Source: Pedobacter ginsenosidimutans
GTDB lineage: Bacteria > Bacteroidota > Bacteroidia > Sphingobacteriales > Sphingobacteriaceae
Assembly: GCF_001442625.1 (NCBI RefSeq)
Contig: NZ_LMZQ01000003.1
Span: forward strand, 1-64,000
Direction: 5' to 3'
Length of the DNA stretch: 64,000 nt
The position numbers and the translations under genes are program-made. The notes under the pieces are model-generated. The model did not search any database. It was not told the DNA's origin and saw only the letters and a program-made list of their open reading frames with translations. Shown in pieces: positions 36,572-45,894 of the stretch (position 1 is its first letter; every line of letters starts with the position of its first letter).

Positions 36572-36712
36572 TATTTTGCAAATATAGAAAAAAGAGGTTA
36601 AAGGTTAAGAGCAGAAAGGTAGAGGGTTAAAAAACCAATTAATCAAAAGATTGGCCATAATCATCCTACTCGAACAAGAACTGTCCGGCAATGAAAACCC
36701 TGATTTTAAAAA

Positions 36713-36823
36713 TTATTTTCCAAAAAATTTAAATGCTGCACCCCAAAAGCCATCTAACCAGTTAAATTTTAGGTCAAATTTTTCATCTACCAGTACAGAA
36801 AACTCTAATATTTCTTTGCTCAT
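36713..36823 (-). CDS. Possible small protein of 36 residues
   Basis: ATG at 36823 to TAA at 36713, too short for routine calling. The translation has an acidic first half (MSKEILEFSVLVDEKF) and an aromatic-rich second half (FNWLDGFWGAAFKFFGK) that could form an amphipathic helix. It lies in a 467-nt gap otherwise without genes, between rlmD and the DUF5694 gene. No ribosome-binding site is expected in this phylum, so there is no independent support. Could be chance. Confidence 0.25.
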   Translation of the reverse strand: MSKEILEFSVLVDEKFDLKFNWLDGFWGAAFKFFGK

Positions 36824-37038
36824 GATAAAAAACCTATCTATTTAAGCAATAATACTAAATTCATACCAAAAACCAAAACGGTATAAATTAATATTATGTT
36901 AATTTTACATCAACCGGTTAAACCTCGTTATTAATATAATTACCTATACCACGGTGTGCTATTTTTTTAGCTAATAAGAAGGGAGGGGCTAAAAAAAGTC
37001 CTAGGTGACTCTACAATCTTTTTGTACTGAAAATGACG

Positions 37039-37944
37039 TCAATTCAGGTACTTCATAACGTCAACGACCTTATATTCTGGGCTTGCGTTAAAAATTTGGT
37101 TGAGCAGGTACATATGGGTGGCACCATAAATCACAAGTATGCGTTCATGTTTTCCATTGGTAATACGCTGTACATTTGAATATATCCTAACATTCCTATT
37201 GAAATACCGCGTGATAAACCCATCAGCTCCTATGGGATGTGAGTTATCTCCTTTTTTTGTTGTGATGAGCCACATTCCAATACTTGAAGCCCTTTTCTCA
37301 GGTGCGTTTAAGTATTGTAAATATTCGTTTAATGGCAAACGAAACTTAAGGGTATCTTGAAAACGTTTTTCGGAATCGTATTTTTTCTGCCAATAAGCAT
37401 AAGATGTATCCCGCTGATTGCTGAATTTTTCAAAGGTTAAAACCGAATCCTGAGGGCTTAACTTAAAGCGGAAGGGTTGCGCATCTATGGGGTAAAGTTT
37501 TTCATGGCCGAGCATCTTTGCAAGCCTAAAGCCCAACTGGAATGTCTCATCTACAGTATCAATGCCTTTACCTGTTATTTTATGTCCCAGTTTATATTCA
37601 GAGTAAAGAGAATCGTAATATTTTTCCCTTGCAGGCGACACCTCAATGGCAATTTTGGTCGGTCTAAACGCCAATATCCTTTTTGCGAGCCGCTGGATCT
37701 CGTGCTGCCTTTCATCACCAAGCATATTTATCCTCAGGTTTTCAGGAGTGGTATTTTCATCGACCTTTTCACCAGCAAAGTGGAACGTACCCAAAAGCAA
37801 AACTTCTGCCACAGGCCTATTTCTTTCCAAGATTTTATCCAATTGCTTAACAGCCTTTTTAGTTGCTGTTGATTGAGCAAAAGCTTGCTGCGCAGAAAGT
37901 ATGAAAAGAATGAGAATGGTAGGTTTAAGCAACATCATAAACAT
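37039..37944 (-). CDS. DUF5694-domain secreted protein (TraB-like fold)
   Basis: About 302 residues if started at the ATG at 37944, chosen because MFMMLLKPTILILFILSAQQAFAQ is a good signal peptide. Longer in-frame starts at 37980 and 38082 would put polar residues before it. Motifs: VAEVLLLGTFHFAGEKVDE at the start of the core, IAIEVSPAREKYYDSLY, and ILVIYGATHMYLL at the C-terminus. These GTxH, E and GxxH positions are like TraB/PrgY proteins. Role unknown. The gene ends an area of low gene density (36572-38266). Confidence 0.72.
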   Translation of the reverse strand: MFMMLLKPTILILFILSAQQAFAQSTATKKAVKQLDKILERNRPVAEVLLLGTFHFAGEKVDENTTPENLRINMLGDERQHEIQRLAKRILAFRPTKIAIEVSPAREKYYDSLYSEYKLGHKITGKGIDTVDETFQLGFRLAKMLGHEKLYPIDAQPFRFKLSPQDSVLTFEKFSNQRDTSYAYWQKKYDSEKRFQDTLKFRLPLNEYLQYLNAPEKRASSIGMWLITTKKGDNSHPIGADGFITRYFNRNVRIYSNVQRITNGKHERILVIYGATHMYLLNQIFNASPEYKVVDVMKYLN

Positions 37945-38266
37945 TATTGATTTACAATAAGAGACACCTGAAATCTTCATTAGTTGCTCGTACCCATATA
38001 TAGATTTTAGCCCATAAAAACATAAGTATATTATAACACATATTTGGCGGGTTGCTAAATCCGCAAGATTAATGTGATACAAAGGCAGGTTGCCAATTAA
38101 AGTATTTCATTCTAAAAGGGTTAAAAGTCTTTATTGCCAAATTTTATAAAGATGATTGTTTGCTGTGATTTACCTGAAGGCAGTAAATGATTTTCAGTTC
38201 CTTATTTGATAACTAAATAAAAATCCGTAACTTAAAGTATAATTCACATAAAAATGGAGGTTCATT

Positions 38267-38725
38267 ATGAACGTTATCCGTAAAATTGAACATTGGGGAG
38301 ATGTTCATCACTCAAAATGGCTAGATTATCTTCGGATTGTACTTGGCCTGATCATTTTTGGAAAAGGTGTTTCTTTTGTTAGTGACACTTCGGTTCTTCA
38401 GAACATGATTACACAAAACAACGTATTTGGTTTTTCGGGCATGCTCATCAGTGTTGCCATTCATGTTGTTGCATTTGCACATTTGGTTGGGGGTGTTTTA
38501 ATTACTCTAGGTTTAGTTACCCGCTTTGCCGTTGTAATTCAGATTCCAATCTTATTGTTTGCGGTATTTTTTGTTAACCTTACGCCGGGCTTCTCCACGC
38601 CGAATTCGGAATTGTGGTTTTCGGTCTTGGTACTGTTTCTGCTCATCATGTTTTGGGTAGTAGGTTCAGGCCCATTATCGGTTGATGAAGGATTGAAACG
38701 CAAAACTGGCAAGCGGTACGCCTAA
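38267..38725 (+). CDS. DoxX-family membrane protein
   Basis: 152 residues, four membrane helices. DYLRIVLGLIIFGKGVSFVSD begins helix 1 in DoxX style, followed by AHLVGGVLITLGLVTRFAVVIQIPILLFAVFFVN. These proteins are linked to quinone or redox chemistry, usually without biochemical proof. First gene of a + strand run that continues into the M28 peptidase 39 nt downstream. Confidence 0.8.
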   Translation: MNVIRKIEHWGDVHHSKWLDYLRIVLGLIIFGKGVSFVSDTSVLQNMITQNNVFGFSGMLISVAIHVVAFAHLVGGVLITLGLVTRFAVVIQIPILLFAVFFVNLTPGFSTPNSELWFSVLVLFLLIMFWVVGSGPLSVDEGLKRKTGKRYA

Positions 38726-38764
38726 ACAACATATTCTTAGTATCTTTCGCTTTTACTAACGATC

Positions 38765-40468
38765 ATGAAAACGAAGATACTTTTTGCACTGCTTTTTGCG
38801 GGACTGGGATGTTACGCACAAAATTCGACAGATGAATATTTCAAGCTAACGCGGACTGGTTTTATAGAAAAAAACGCCTACGAAACAACTGCTTTTGTAG
38901 AAAAATACTTCCGTGTACCCGGCAACACAGGCTTTAATGCTAGCATCCATTGTGTAGAAAATATCCTTAAAAAGGCTGGTTTTGTAGAACAGAAGCAGAA
39001 TGAGTTTGAAGCTCCTTTAACTTATCGTATCGAAAAAAGGGCAATGAAAAACAATACCTGGGAGCCCGTTGATGCCAATATAGATATTGTTGGGGAAAAA
39101 CAACCGCTTATTTCTTATAAAACTAACCGCAACATGATTCCAATCAATTGCAGATCAACAGCGGCAGGCGGCGTTATGGCTAATGTGGTTTACATTGCCA
39201 ATATAGTGCCTGCCGAAATAGAAAAAATGGATCTGAAAGGGAAAATCCTATTTTCTGAGAACAGTCCATCACGATTGCTCCAAATAGCCACTAAAGCCGG
39301 AGCCATTGGCGTGCTTGGCTATTCGATGCCAAAGTATACCCAACCAGAGGTACACCAAACATCTATCCAGTTTGGAAGCATGAAAGCCAACAGTGAGGTA
39401 TGGACACTGCTTTTATCTTACGCTGCCAAAGAAAAGTTAAAAACGGCCTGCTTAAAAGGCGAGACTAAATTGAAAGTAAATATTCAGACTAAAATTTATC
39501 CCTCTGAAGAATTAACCATAGTAGCAAATGTTAGAGGCAGTGTAAATCCTAATGAACGTTTTGTGTTCAGTGCCCATGTTCAGGAGCCTGGTGCAAACGA
39601 TAATGCAAGCGGCGTTGGCACATTAGCCGAAATGGCAAGGCTAACAGCAGCACTATATCAGGCAAAAAAGATAAGCCCGAAGCGTACCCTCACTTTTTTA
39701 TGGGGCGACGAAATTGTATCAACAAGAAGATATATTACCGAAGATACCACCCGCGCTAAAGGCATTATGTGGGGAATGAGTTTGGATATGGTTGGCGAGG
39801 ACACTAAAAAAACCGGCGGCTCATTCCTGATTGAAAAAATGCCTGATCCATCTGCCATTTGGACAAGGGGAACAGATAAACATACCGAATGGGGAGCAGG
39901 CGATGTTAGTGAAAAAGATCTTTTTCCACATTATTTTAACGATTTCATCTTTGATATCTGCAAAGCTCAGGGCAAATTTGCCAACTGGACAGTTAATTAT
40001 AACCCGTTCGAAGGTGGCAGCGACCACACACCATTCTTGCAAAATAAAATCCCTGGATTACTGATGTGGCACTTTACCGATGTGTTCTACCATACGGATA
40101 ACGACAGGATTGACAAAGTTTCGCCAACCGAAATGAAAAATGTTGGGATAAGTGGTTTAACTGCGGCCTATACTTTAATTTCTGCTGACGAAAATACTGC
40201 AATAACCACTGTTTCGAAGGTTAAAACCGATGCATTGAACCGCTTAAAAACCGAATTTGAACTGAGCAAAAAAGAAATTGCAAAAGGGAAAACCGCAACG
40301 GATGAGAAACACATTATTGAAGTGTGGGCCAAATGGTACACAGATGCTTTGGCAACGGTAAACAAAATGCCCGTAAAATCCGAAACCACCAGAGTTGGTT
40401 CGGCCATCAAATTTGCCACCAGCGAGATCGAAAAACAAACGAAGGTATATTTAGAGGAGTTGAAATAG
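38765..40468 (+). CDS. M28-family metallopeptidase with PA domain, secreted
   Basis: 567 residues. Signal peptide MKTKILFALLFAGLGCYAQ. A PA-like insert covers about 130-240 (MDLKGKILFSENSPSRLLQIATKAGAIGVLGY). The two-zinc site is seen as FSAHVQEPGANDNASGVGTL (His, Asp), LWGDEI (catalytic/ligand acids), SLDMVGED (Asp) and VFYHTDNDRID (His). An aminopeptidase-like role outside the cytoplasm is inferred. The stop is only 4 nt before the CrtD-like start, so they are probably cotranscribed, though unrelated in function. Confidence 0.85.
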   Translation: MKTKILFALLFAGLGCYAQNSTDEYFKLTRTGFIEKNAYETTAFVEKYFRVPGNTGFNASIHCVENILKKAGFVEQKQNEFEAPLTYRIEKRAMKNNTWEPVDANIDIVGEKQPLISYKTNRNMIPINCRSTAAGGVMANVVYIANIVPAEIEKMDLKGKILFSENSPSRLLQIATKAGAIGVLGYSMPKYTQPEVHQTSIQFGSMKANSEVWTLLLSYAAKEKLKTACLKGETKLKVNIQTKIYPSEELTIVANVRGSVNPNERFVFSAHVQEPGANDNASGVGTLAEMARLTAALYQAKKISPKRTLTFLWGDEIVSTRRYITEDTTRAKGIMWGMSLDMVGEDTKKTGGSFLIEKMPDPSAIWTRGTDKHTEWGAGDVSEKDLFPHYFNDFIFDICKAQGKFANWTVNYNPFEGGSDHTPFLQNKIPGLLMWHFTDVFYHTDNDRIDKVSPTEMKNVGISGLTAAYTLISADENTAITTVSKVKTDALNRLKTEFELSKKEIAKGKTATDEKHIIEVWAKWYTDALATVNKMPVKSETTRVGSAIKFATSEIEKQTKVYLEELK

Positions 40469-40472
40469 ATTG

Positions 40473-41960
40473 ATGCCTAAACCAAAAGCAATAGTTATCG
40501 GTGCCGGAATTGCGGGCATTGCATCGGCAATCCGTCTTTCCGTAAAGGGTTATGAGGTTGATGTTTTTGAGGCTAATTCAAAACCTGGGGGCAAACTTGC
40601 AGAAATAAAAATGAACGGTTTCAGATTTGATGCCGGACCAAGCCTCTTCACCATGCCGCAATATGTAGATGAGCTTTTTAAACTGGCAGGTAAAAACCCT
40701 GAAGGTTATTTTGGATATATTAAACTAAAAGAAATTTGCCGTTATTTTTACGAGGATGGCTTAAGGTTAAATGCGAGTGCAGACCTGGATAAATTTGCAA
40801 AGGAAATTGAAGAAAAAACAACTTCAACCGCGAAAGAGATTGAACGCTACCTAGGCAAAAGCAAAACCATTTATGAAGTTACACACCATGTATTTTTAGA
40901 AAGAAGTCTGCATAAAATTAAAAGCTACCTGCACTGGGACACCTTAAAATCTATATTCCGCTTTGGCCAGATTGATGCTTTTAGAACACAGGCAAAAGCA
41001 AACCGATCGTTCTTTAAGGACGATAGAATAGCGCAGCTTTTTAACCGTTATGCCACCTATAATGGTTCCGATCCCTATCAGGCACCGGCCACATTGAATA
41101 TAATTCCACATTTCGAGTATCACTATGGAGCCTTTCTTCCAAAAAATGGGATGTATTGTATTGTTACTGCCCTGGTAAAATTGGCAGAAGAGTTAGGAAT
41201 AAGATTTCATTACAATCAAAAGGTGGAAGAAATTATATATGCTAATGGGCCTAAACCCGAAGTACTGGGCGTAAAAGTTAATGATAAAACCTATAAAGCT
41301 AACGTTGTTGTTTCGAACCTCGACATCTGGTTTACTTATAAAAACCTGCTTAAAGGCATAACTCAACCTAAAAAGCTATTAGACCAGGAACGGAGTAGCT
41401 CTGCTCTGATCTTTTACTGGGGCATGGATGGAAATTACAGCGATATGGGCTTGCACAACATCTTTTTCGCTGAGGATTACCAAAAAGAGTTTAATGCCAT
41501 ATGGAAAGATAAAACCATCAGCAGCGACCCTACCATTTACATTAACATCAGCGCCAAACACATTAGAGAAGATGCGCCTGCAGGTAGTGAAAACTGGTTT
41601 GTAATGATAAACGTTCCGGCTAATAACGGTCAAAACTGGGATGTGTTGATTAAAGAGGCCAGGGCAAATATTATTAAAAAGATCAGTCGATTGTTAAACA
41701 GAAATATTGAAAAAGATATTATCTGTGAGCAGATTTTAGACCCCAGAAGCATTGAAAGCAAAACCGGTTCTTATCAAGGTTCTCTGTATGGTAACAGCTC
41801 CAACAATCAGTTTTCTGCTTTTTTACGACATTCCAATTTCAGTTCGAAAGTTAAAAATTTATACTTCTGTGGAGGCAGTGTACACCCGGGCGGAGGAATT
41901 CCACTTGCATTGTTATCGGCTAAAATAATAGATGATGAAATTAGTTCAGTAGTTCATTAA
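40473..41960 (+). CDS. crtD: Carotenoid 3,4-desaturase-like flavoprotein (CrtD; CrtI superfamily)
   Basis: 495 residues from the ATG at 40473 (an adjacent TTG at 40470 is an alternative). FAD-binding AIVIGAGIAGIASAIRLSVKGYEVDVFEA, then PGGKLAEIKMNGFRFDAGPS, typical of CrtI/CrtD. The C-terminus YFCGGSVHPGGGIPLALLSAKII is like Bacteroidota CrtD (1-hydroxycarotenoid 3,4-desaturase), rather than phytoene desaturase. This fits the CruF-like hydratase at 29890, which would create the 1'-hydroxy substrate. Classical CrtI activity cannot be ruled out without phylogeny. Confidence 0.8.
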   Translation: MPKPKAIVIGAGIAGIASAIRLSVKGYEVDVFEANSKPGGKLAEIKMNGFRFDAGPSLFTMPQYVDELFKLAGKNPEGYFGYIKLKEICRYFYEDGLRLNASADLDKFAKEIEEKTTSTAKEIERYLGKSKTIYEVTHHVFLERSLHKIKSYLHWDTLKSIFRFGQIDAFRTQAKANRSFFKDDRIAQLFNRYATYNGSDPYQAPATLNIIPHFEYHYGAFLPKNGMYCIVTALVKLAEELGIRFHYNQKVEEIIYANGPKPEVLGVKVNDKTYKANVVVSNLDIWFTYKNLLKGITQPKKLLDQERSSSALIFYWGMDGNYSDMGLHNIFFAEDYQKEFNAIWKDKTISSDPTIYINISAKHIREDAPAGSENWFVMINVPANNGQNWDVLIKEARANIIKKISRLLNRNIEKDIICEQILDPRSIESKTGSYQGSLYGNSSNNQFSAFLRHSNFSSKVKNLYFCGGSVHPGGGIPLALLSAKIIDDEISSVVH

Positions 41961-42031
41961 CCATTGGTTAATTGGTAAACCTATCTGCTTATTAATTAAT
42001 CGAGTAAAGACTAGAGAATAATGACTGCAGA

Positions 42032-42535
42032 CTATCGATTGTTCTTAATGGCTTCTTCCAACTTTTCGCCATCCAGATCAAATGCATCTACAATTAACTT
42101 AGCTTTGGTATAAAAAGGATCACGTTCCTGAAGTTTTATTTTGATAAATTCTAAAAGTTGTTCATCGTCCAGATCTTTAATCAACGGACGTTTTTGACGG
42201 TTATGTAAGCGCGATACCAAAGCCGCTGGCTCCATTTGCAGGTAAACCGTTTCACCATTTGCATTCATCCATTCCATGTTATCGAAGAAACACGGCAATC
42301 CGCCTCCAGTAGCTACCACACAGGTTTCTGGATAATCGAAGGTTTTAAGCATTTCGCTTTCATAATCCCTAAAGCCACTTTCTCCAAATTCGGCAAAATA
42401 TTCAGCAATGCTTTTACCTGTTTTTGAAACAATTTCGGCATCAAGATCAATCACAGGGCATTCTAAACGATGTGCCAGCTGTTTAGCTTTTGTACTTTTG
42501 CCGCAGCCCATATATCCGATAAGGAAAATCTTCAT
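42032..42535 (-). CDS. aroK: Shikimate kinase
   Basis: 167 residues. P-loop LIGYMGCGKSTKAKQLA at 5-21, substrate-binding VIDLDAEIVSKTGKSIAEYFAEFGE, the central FRDYESEMLK and VVATGGGLPC. The lid arginine is in NRQKRPLIKD. Phosphorylates shikimate in the chorismate pathway. 20 nt upstream of it on the same strand is a DinB-like gene. Convergent with crtD; only a weak 7-bp hairpin lies between. Confidence 0.92.
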   Translation of the reverse strand: MKIFLIGYMGCGKSTKAKQLAHRLECPVIDLDAEIVSKTGKSIAEYFAEFGESGFRDYESEMLKTFDYPETCVVATGGGLPCFFDNMEWMNANGETVYLQMEPAALVSRLHNRQKRPLIKDLDDEQLLEFIKIKLQERDPFYTKAKLIVDAFDLDGEKLEEAIKNNR

Positions 42536-42555
42536 GTGTGTTCTATTTAACCGAC

Positions 42556-43002
42556 CTAAAGTAAATGGTCGCGTTTTAACATAATATAATCGGTTACAGG
42601 TGGCGTAAAACCTTCTTTTTTCAATAAAGTTACAACCTGTCCGCGATGATAAGTAGAATGATTAAATAAATGAAATAAAATTTCATCTAATCGGTTCTCG
42701 TACTGAATACCTTGTGTGTTGCTGTACAAAATCTTTTTATCTAAAGGACTTTCTTTCAATACGGCCCTAATCAACTTAAAATTTTCAGCGGCAATACGCT
42801 CAAAGTTTTCCTTTTGATGAATATCCCAAACACCATAAAGTGGCTTCTTGCCTGAAATCCGTTGTGCCCATATATGCTGCGCATTAAGTACATGGCTAAA
42901 CAATCGCTCCGCATCAGGCATTTCGGCTGTTGCAAGCTTAAATATTTCGATAATGCGTTGATCGGCAAGCTCAGTATAATTTATAATTTCTTCCTCGCGC
43001 AT
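42556..43002 (-). CDS. DinB-family protein (second copy)
   Basis: 148 residues. DinB core with His residues in LFSHVLNAQHIWAQRI and the C-terminal FNHSTYHRGQVVTLLKKEG, a DinB/DUF664 signature for metal binding. Distinct from the DinB-like protein at 3231-3698 (low likeness apart from the motifs). It lies 3 nt after the DppB-like permease gene, same strand. Function unknown. Confidence 0.78.
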   Translation of the reverse strand: MREEEIINYTELADQRIIEIFKLATAEMPDAERLFSHVLNAQHIWAQRISGKKPLYGVWDIHQKENFERIAAENFKLIRAVLKESPLDKKILYSNTQGIQYENRLDEILFHLFNHSTYHRGQVVTLLKKEGFTPPVTDYIMLKRDHLL

Positions 43003-43005
43003 AAC

Positions 43006-44061
43006 CTAACTTAATTTAACTCTTGGGTCAACATAAGCATATAAAATATCAACCAAAATATTGATGACAACAAATACAAAAGCGATAAAAAGAATAGATC
43101 CCATCACCACAGGAAAATCAGACATTTCTAAAGCGGTTACCGTTGTTCTTCCCAGTCCATTGTATCCAAAAATATATTCTACAAAAAAAGAACCCGCCAA
43201 TAAAGAGGCAAACCATCCCGAAATAGCCGTAATTACCGGATTCATCGCATTTTTTAACGCGTGTTTATAAATTATGGCATTTCTACTTAAGCCTTTGGCT
43301 CTTGCAGTCCTGATATAATCCTGCGCCAAAACATCCAGCATTGCGCTTCTGGTTAACTGTACAATAATAGCCAAAGGTCTCAAACCAAGGGTAATCATTG
43401 GCAGCCATAGGTTTCTTAAGGTTAATACTTCACCATTAAAGGGATCGTAAGAATATAAGCTGCCGCTCATTTTTAGGCCTGTATAATTGCTCAGTACAAA
43501 GCCGAACAGCCAGGCAATAATAATCCCTGCAAAAAAAGAAGGCGCTGATATACCTAAAATAGCAAAGGCATTGGCCGATTTATCAATCCACGAATCTTTA
43601 TAAACTGCTGAAAGTACACCCAAAAACACACCGATTATGGTCGCAAAAATCATCGCTGTTAAAGCCAGGATAAAAGTATTCGGTACCGTTTCTGAAAGTA
43701 TAGCTGTTACATCGCGTTTGGTCTGGTAAGAACTGCGGAGATAAGGCCATTTTATCACCAGCGCCTTTTTCTCAAAGGCCATCAGTTTCGCGTAATGATA
43801 TTTCTGTTGATTGGTACTATCGTTATCCAGAATGCTAATTGGAGATAAATCGTTAATATATAAAACGAACTGAACAGGTTTGGATCGGTCTAAGCCAAAC
43901 TCTTTACGAACGGCTTCGAGCGATTGTACATCGGCCCTTTGCCCCATCGTCATCCGTGCAGGGTCGCCAGGCAAAATATTAAACAGCACAAAAACAACCA
44001 ATATTACACCGCCCATTACCAGCAGCCCATACATCAGTTTTTTTAGTGCATATCCGATCAT
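43006..44061 (-). CDS. ABC transporter permease, DppB/OppB type
   Basis: 351 residues, about six membrane helices. Starts MIGYALKKLMYGLLVMGGVILVVFVLFNILPGDPARMTMG, a standard OppB/DppB N-terminus. An insert with LSPISILDNDSTNQQKYHY (about 75-100) lies before the first periplasmic helix. The EAA loop is in DYIRTARAKGLSRNAIIYKHALKNA. The partner permease (DppC), ATPases and binding protein are not adjacent, so the system is split. Peptide or nickel import inferred only from family. Confidence 0.88.
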   Translation of the reverse strand: MIGYALKKLMYGLLVMGGVILVVFVLFNILPGDPARMTMGQRADVQSLEAVRKEFGLDRSKPVQFVLYINDLSPISILDNDSTNQQKYHYAKLMAFEKKALVIKWPYLRSSYQTKRDVTAILSETVPNTFILALTAMIFATIIGVFLGVLSAVYKDSWIDKSANAFAILGISAPSFFAGIIIAWLFGFVLSNYTGLKMSGSLYSYDPFNGEVLTLRNLWLPMITLGLRPLAIIVQLTRSAMLDVLAQDYIRTARAKGLSRNAIIYKHALKNAMNPVITAISGWFASLLAGSFFVEYIFGYNGLGRTTVTALEMSDFPVVMGSILFIAFVFVVINILVDILYAYVDPRVKLS

Positions 44062-44063
44062 AT

Positions 44064-45215
44064 TTATTTATCGAAATATTTTCGACTGAGTTGGTCGAAA
44101 GTGGGTACGTTGTGAAAATGCCATTTATTGATTACCACTCCATTCTTCATCAATAAGACACCAGGATTTGCCCTAACCATACTCTTTAAAGGTACGGCAT
44201 CGGCATAAAAAACCTCCGAAAACAGGTTGTTCTTTTTGATAAAAGCCTGTGCATCCTGAGCTGAATTGGAAGTAAGCAATACAGTACGGATATTAAACTG
44301 CTGTGTAGCGTTTAAAGCCAAAGCGTTTAGTTTACCAATAGCGGCCTCGTTTGTAGCATGAAGATCGTAAGCTACAAAGATCAGATTATAATAAGGGTTT
44401 TCGATCAGTTCTTTGGTATAATCGGTACCCGAAGCATCTGTAATGTTCAGGTCTTTGATTTTAGGTTCAAAACCTTTTTTAACCAATTTTTTTGTGGGTT
44501 CGCCAATAATTTCCCAGTTATTGTCTTTCCAGATTTCGGTTTTAAGATAGGCTTTATCGCTCATATCTTTCTCTTCATTGGTTTTCTTGTTTTTTAAGTG
44601 ATACATGATCTCAAATTCATCTGGTTTTTCTCCAGGAGGGATAACCATTAATGATGGAATATGTGCACCAACTTTATAGGGCAGAAAATCGATGATCGGC
44701 AAAACATTGTAAGTGTACAGTCCAAAACCTAAAGATATGGCTGTTACTGCAATGGCAATATTTCTTTGAATGGTTTCTTTTTTGAATAAAGGCTGTATCA
44801 GGTTCTTGTTTAAGAAAATAACAATGATCAGCGCTAAAAGAACCAGATCTTTACTAAACGACTGCCATGGGGTAAGCGGAATAGCATCGCCAAAACAGCC
44901 ACAACTGGTAACTACTTTGAACGCTGCAGATATAAATGTTAGCAGGGTAAAAAAGATAATGAGAAGCAATAAACCCCAGGCTACCTTTTTACTCCAGAAA
45001 CCCAATAGCAATAAGGCACCGAGAACAATTTCTAAAGTACAAAGTAAAATGGCGATACCAGTGGCCATTCCACTCAGGAAATTCATGTGAAAAACTTCAA
45101 AATATTCCTGTAGTTTATAGCCAAAGCCAAGTGGATCGTTTGCTTTGATTAATCCTGAAAATATGAATAAAGCACCGACAAAAATCCTGGAGAATCTTAA
45201 AAGTATGTTTCGCAT
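44064..45215 (-). CDS. DoxX-like / MauE-type membrane protein with thioredoxin-like C-terminal domain
   Basis: 383 residues. Four N-terminal helices include a redox motif VVTSCGCFGDAIPL (about 101-114), as in MauE/DoxX-like proteins. After a fifth helix (residues about 150-170) there is a 200-residue domain with the fold pattern of a thioredoxin-like protein (NPYYNLIFVAYDLH, FNIRTVLLTSNS, VRANPGVLLMKNGVVINKWHFHNVP). The latter lacks a CxxC. Similar Bacteroidota proteins are annotated as BT_3928 family. Role probably in envelope redox homeostasis; inference only. Confidence 0.8.
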   Translation of the reverse strand: MRNILLRFSRIFVGALFIFSGLIKANDPLGFGYKLQEYFEVFHMNFLSGMATGIAILLCTLEIVLGALLLLGFWSKKVAWGLLLLIIFFTLLTFISAAFKVVTSCGCFGDAIPLTPWQSFSKDLVLLALIIVIFLNKNLIQPLFKKETIQRNIAIAVTAISLGFGLYTYNVLPIIDFLPYKVGAHIPSLMVIPPGEKPDEFEIMYHLKNKKTNEEKDMSDKAYLKTEIWKDNNWEIIGEPTKKLVKKGFEPKIKDLNITDASGTDYTKELIENPYYNLIFVAYDLHATNEAAIGKLNALALNATQQFNIRTVLLTSNSAQDAQAFIKKNNLFSEVFYADAVPLKSMVRANPGVLLMKNGVVINKWHFHNVPTFDQLSRKYFDK

Positions 45216-45246
45216 CTTATGTATCTATTTTTTAAAGGCTGTTACG

Positions 45247-45801
45247 CTATTTCTTAACACCGAGTTTGATCAGTGCAAAAACCGAATAGTTCAACATATC
45301 CTGATAATTTGCATTAACACCCTCCGATGCCAGGGTTTGCCCTTCGTTATCTTCTATCTGTTTAACCCTGAAAATTTTCATCAAAATCAGATCGGTTAAC
45401 GAGCTAATGCGCATATCGCGCCAAGCCTCGCCATAATCGTGGTTTTTGGCAAACATTAAATCTTTGGTTTCTGTTACCTTTTCTTCAAACCGTTTTTCAA
45501 CTTCGGCATAAGGCATCTCATTCGGGTCGCTTTCAGTGAGTTCGAGCTGCATCATGGCGATAATACAATAGTTTACAATTCCGATGTATTCAGATATCAC
45601 ACCCTCTCCCACTTTACTTACTTTTTTTTCTTCGAGGGTACGGATGCGTTGTGCTTTGATAAAAATCTGATCGGTTATCGAACTTGGTCTTAAAATCCGC
45701 CATGCAGTGCCATAATCTTTAGTTTTTTTTAAAAATAATGATCTGCAAACTGCAATCACTTCATCAAATTCGGTAGAGGTATTTGTTTGTGCCAAAGCCA
45801 A
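45247..45801 (-). CDS. DUF1599-domain protein with internal duplication
   Basis: 184 residues made of two copies of the same unit. The first has KKTKDYGTAWRILRPSSITDQIFIKAQRIRTLE with YIGIVNYCIIAMMQL, the second KNHDYGEAWRDMRISSLTDLILMKIFRVKQIED with YQDMLNYSVFALIKL. The DYGxAWRxxRxSSxTD core is the DUF1599 signature, thought to be linked to nucleotide modification. Function in the cell unknown. Located between the DoxX-like gene and folP (divergent). Confidence 0.85.
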   Translation of the reverse strand: MALAQTNTSTEFDEVIAVCRSLFLKKTKDYGTAWRILRPSSITDQIFIKAQRIRTLEEKKVSKVGEGVISEYIGIVNYCIIAMMQLELTESDPNEMPYAEVEKRFEEKVTETKDLMFAKNHDYGEAWRDMRISSLTDLILMKIFRVKQIEDNEGQTLASEGVNANYQDMLNYSVFALIKLGVKK

Positions 45802-45821
45802 TAATTATTTAGTTTTTAGTG

Positions 45822-45829
45822 TATTTTTG
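45822..45829 (+). promoter_or_regulatory. -7 promoter element upstream of folP
   Basis: TATTTTTG matches TAnnTTTG, 65 nt before the start codon. A clear -33 TTTG at 19-20 nt was not found. Confidence 0.35.
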
Positions 45830-45894
45830 TCGTGAAAAAACAAAAGCTAAAGATACATTTTTAAAGCGAAACCCAAATCCCGAAAGGGTTTATT

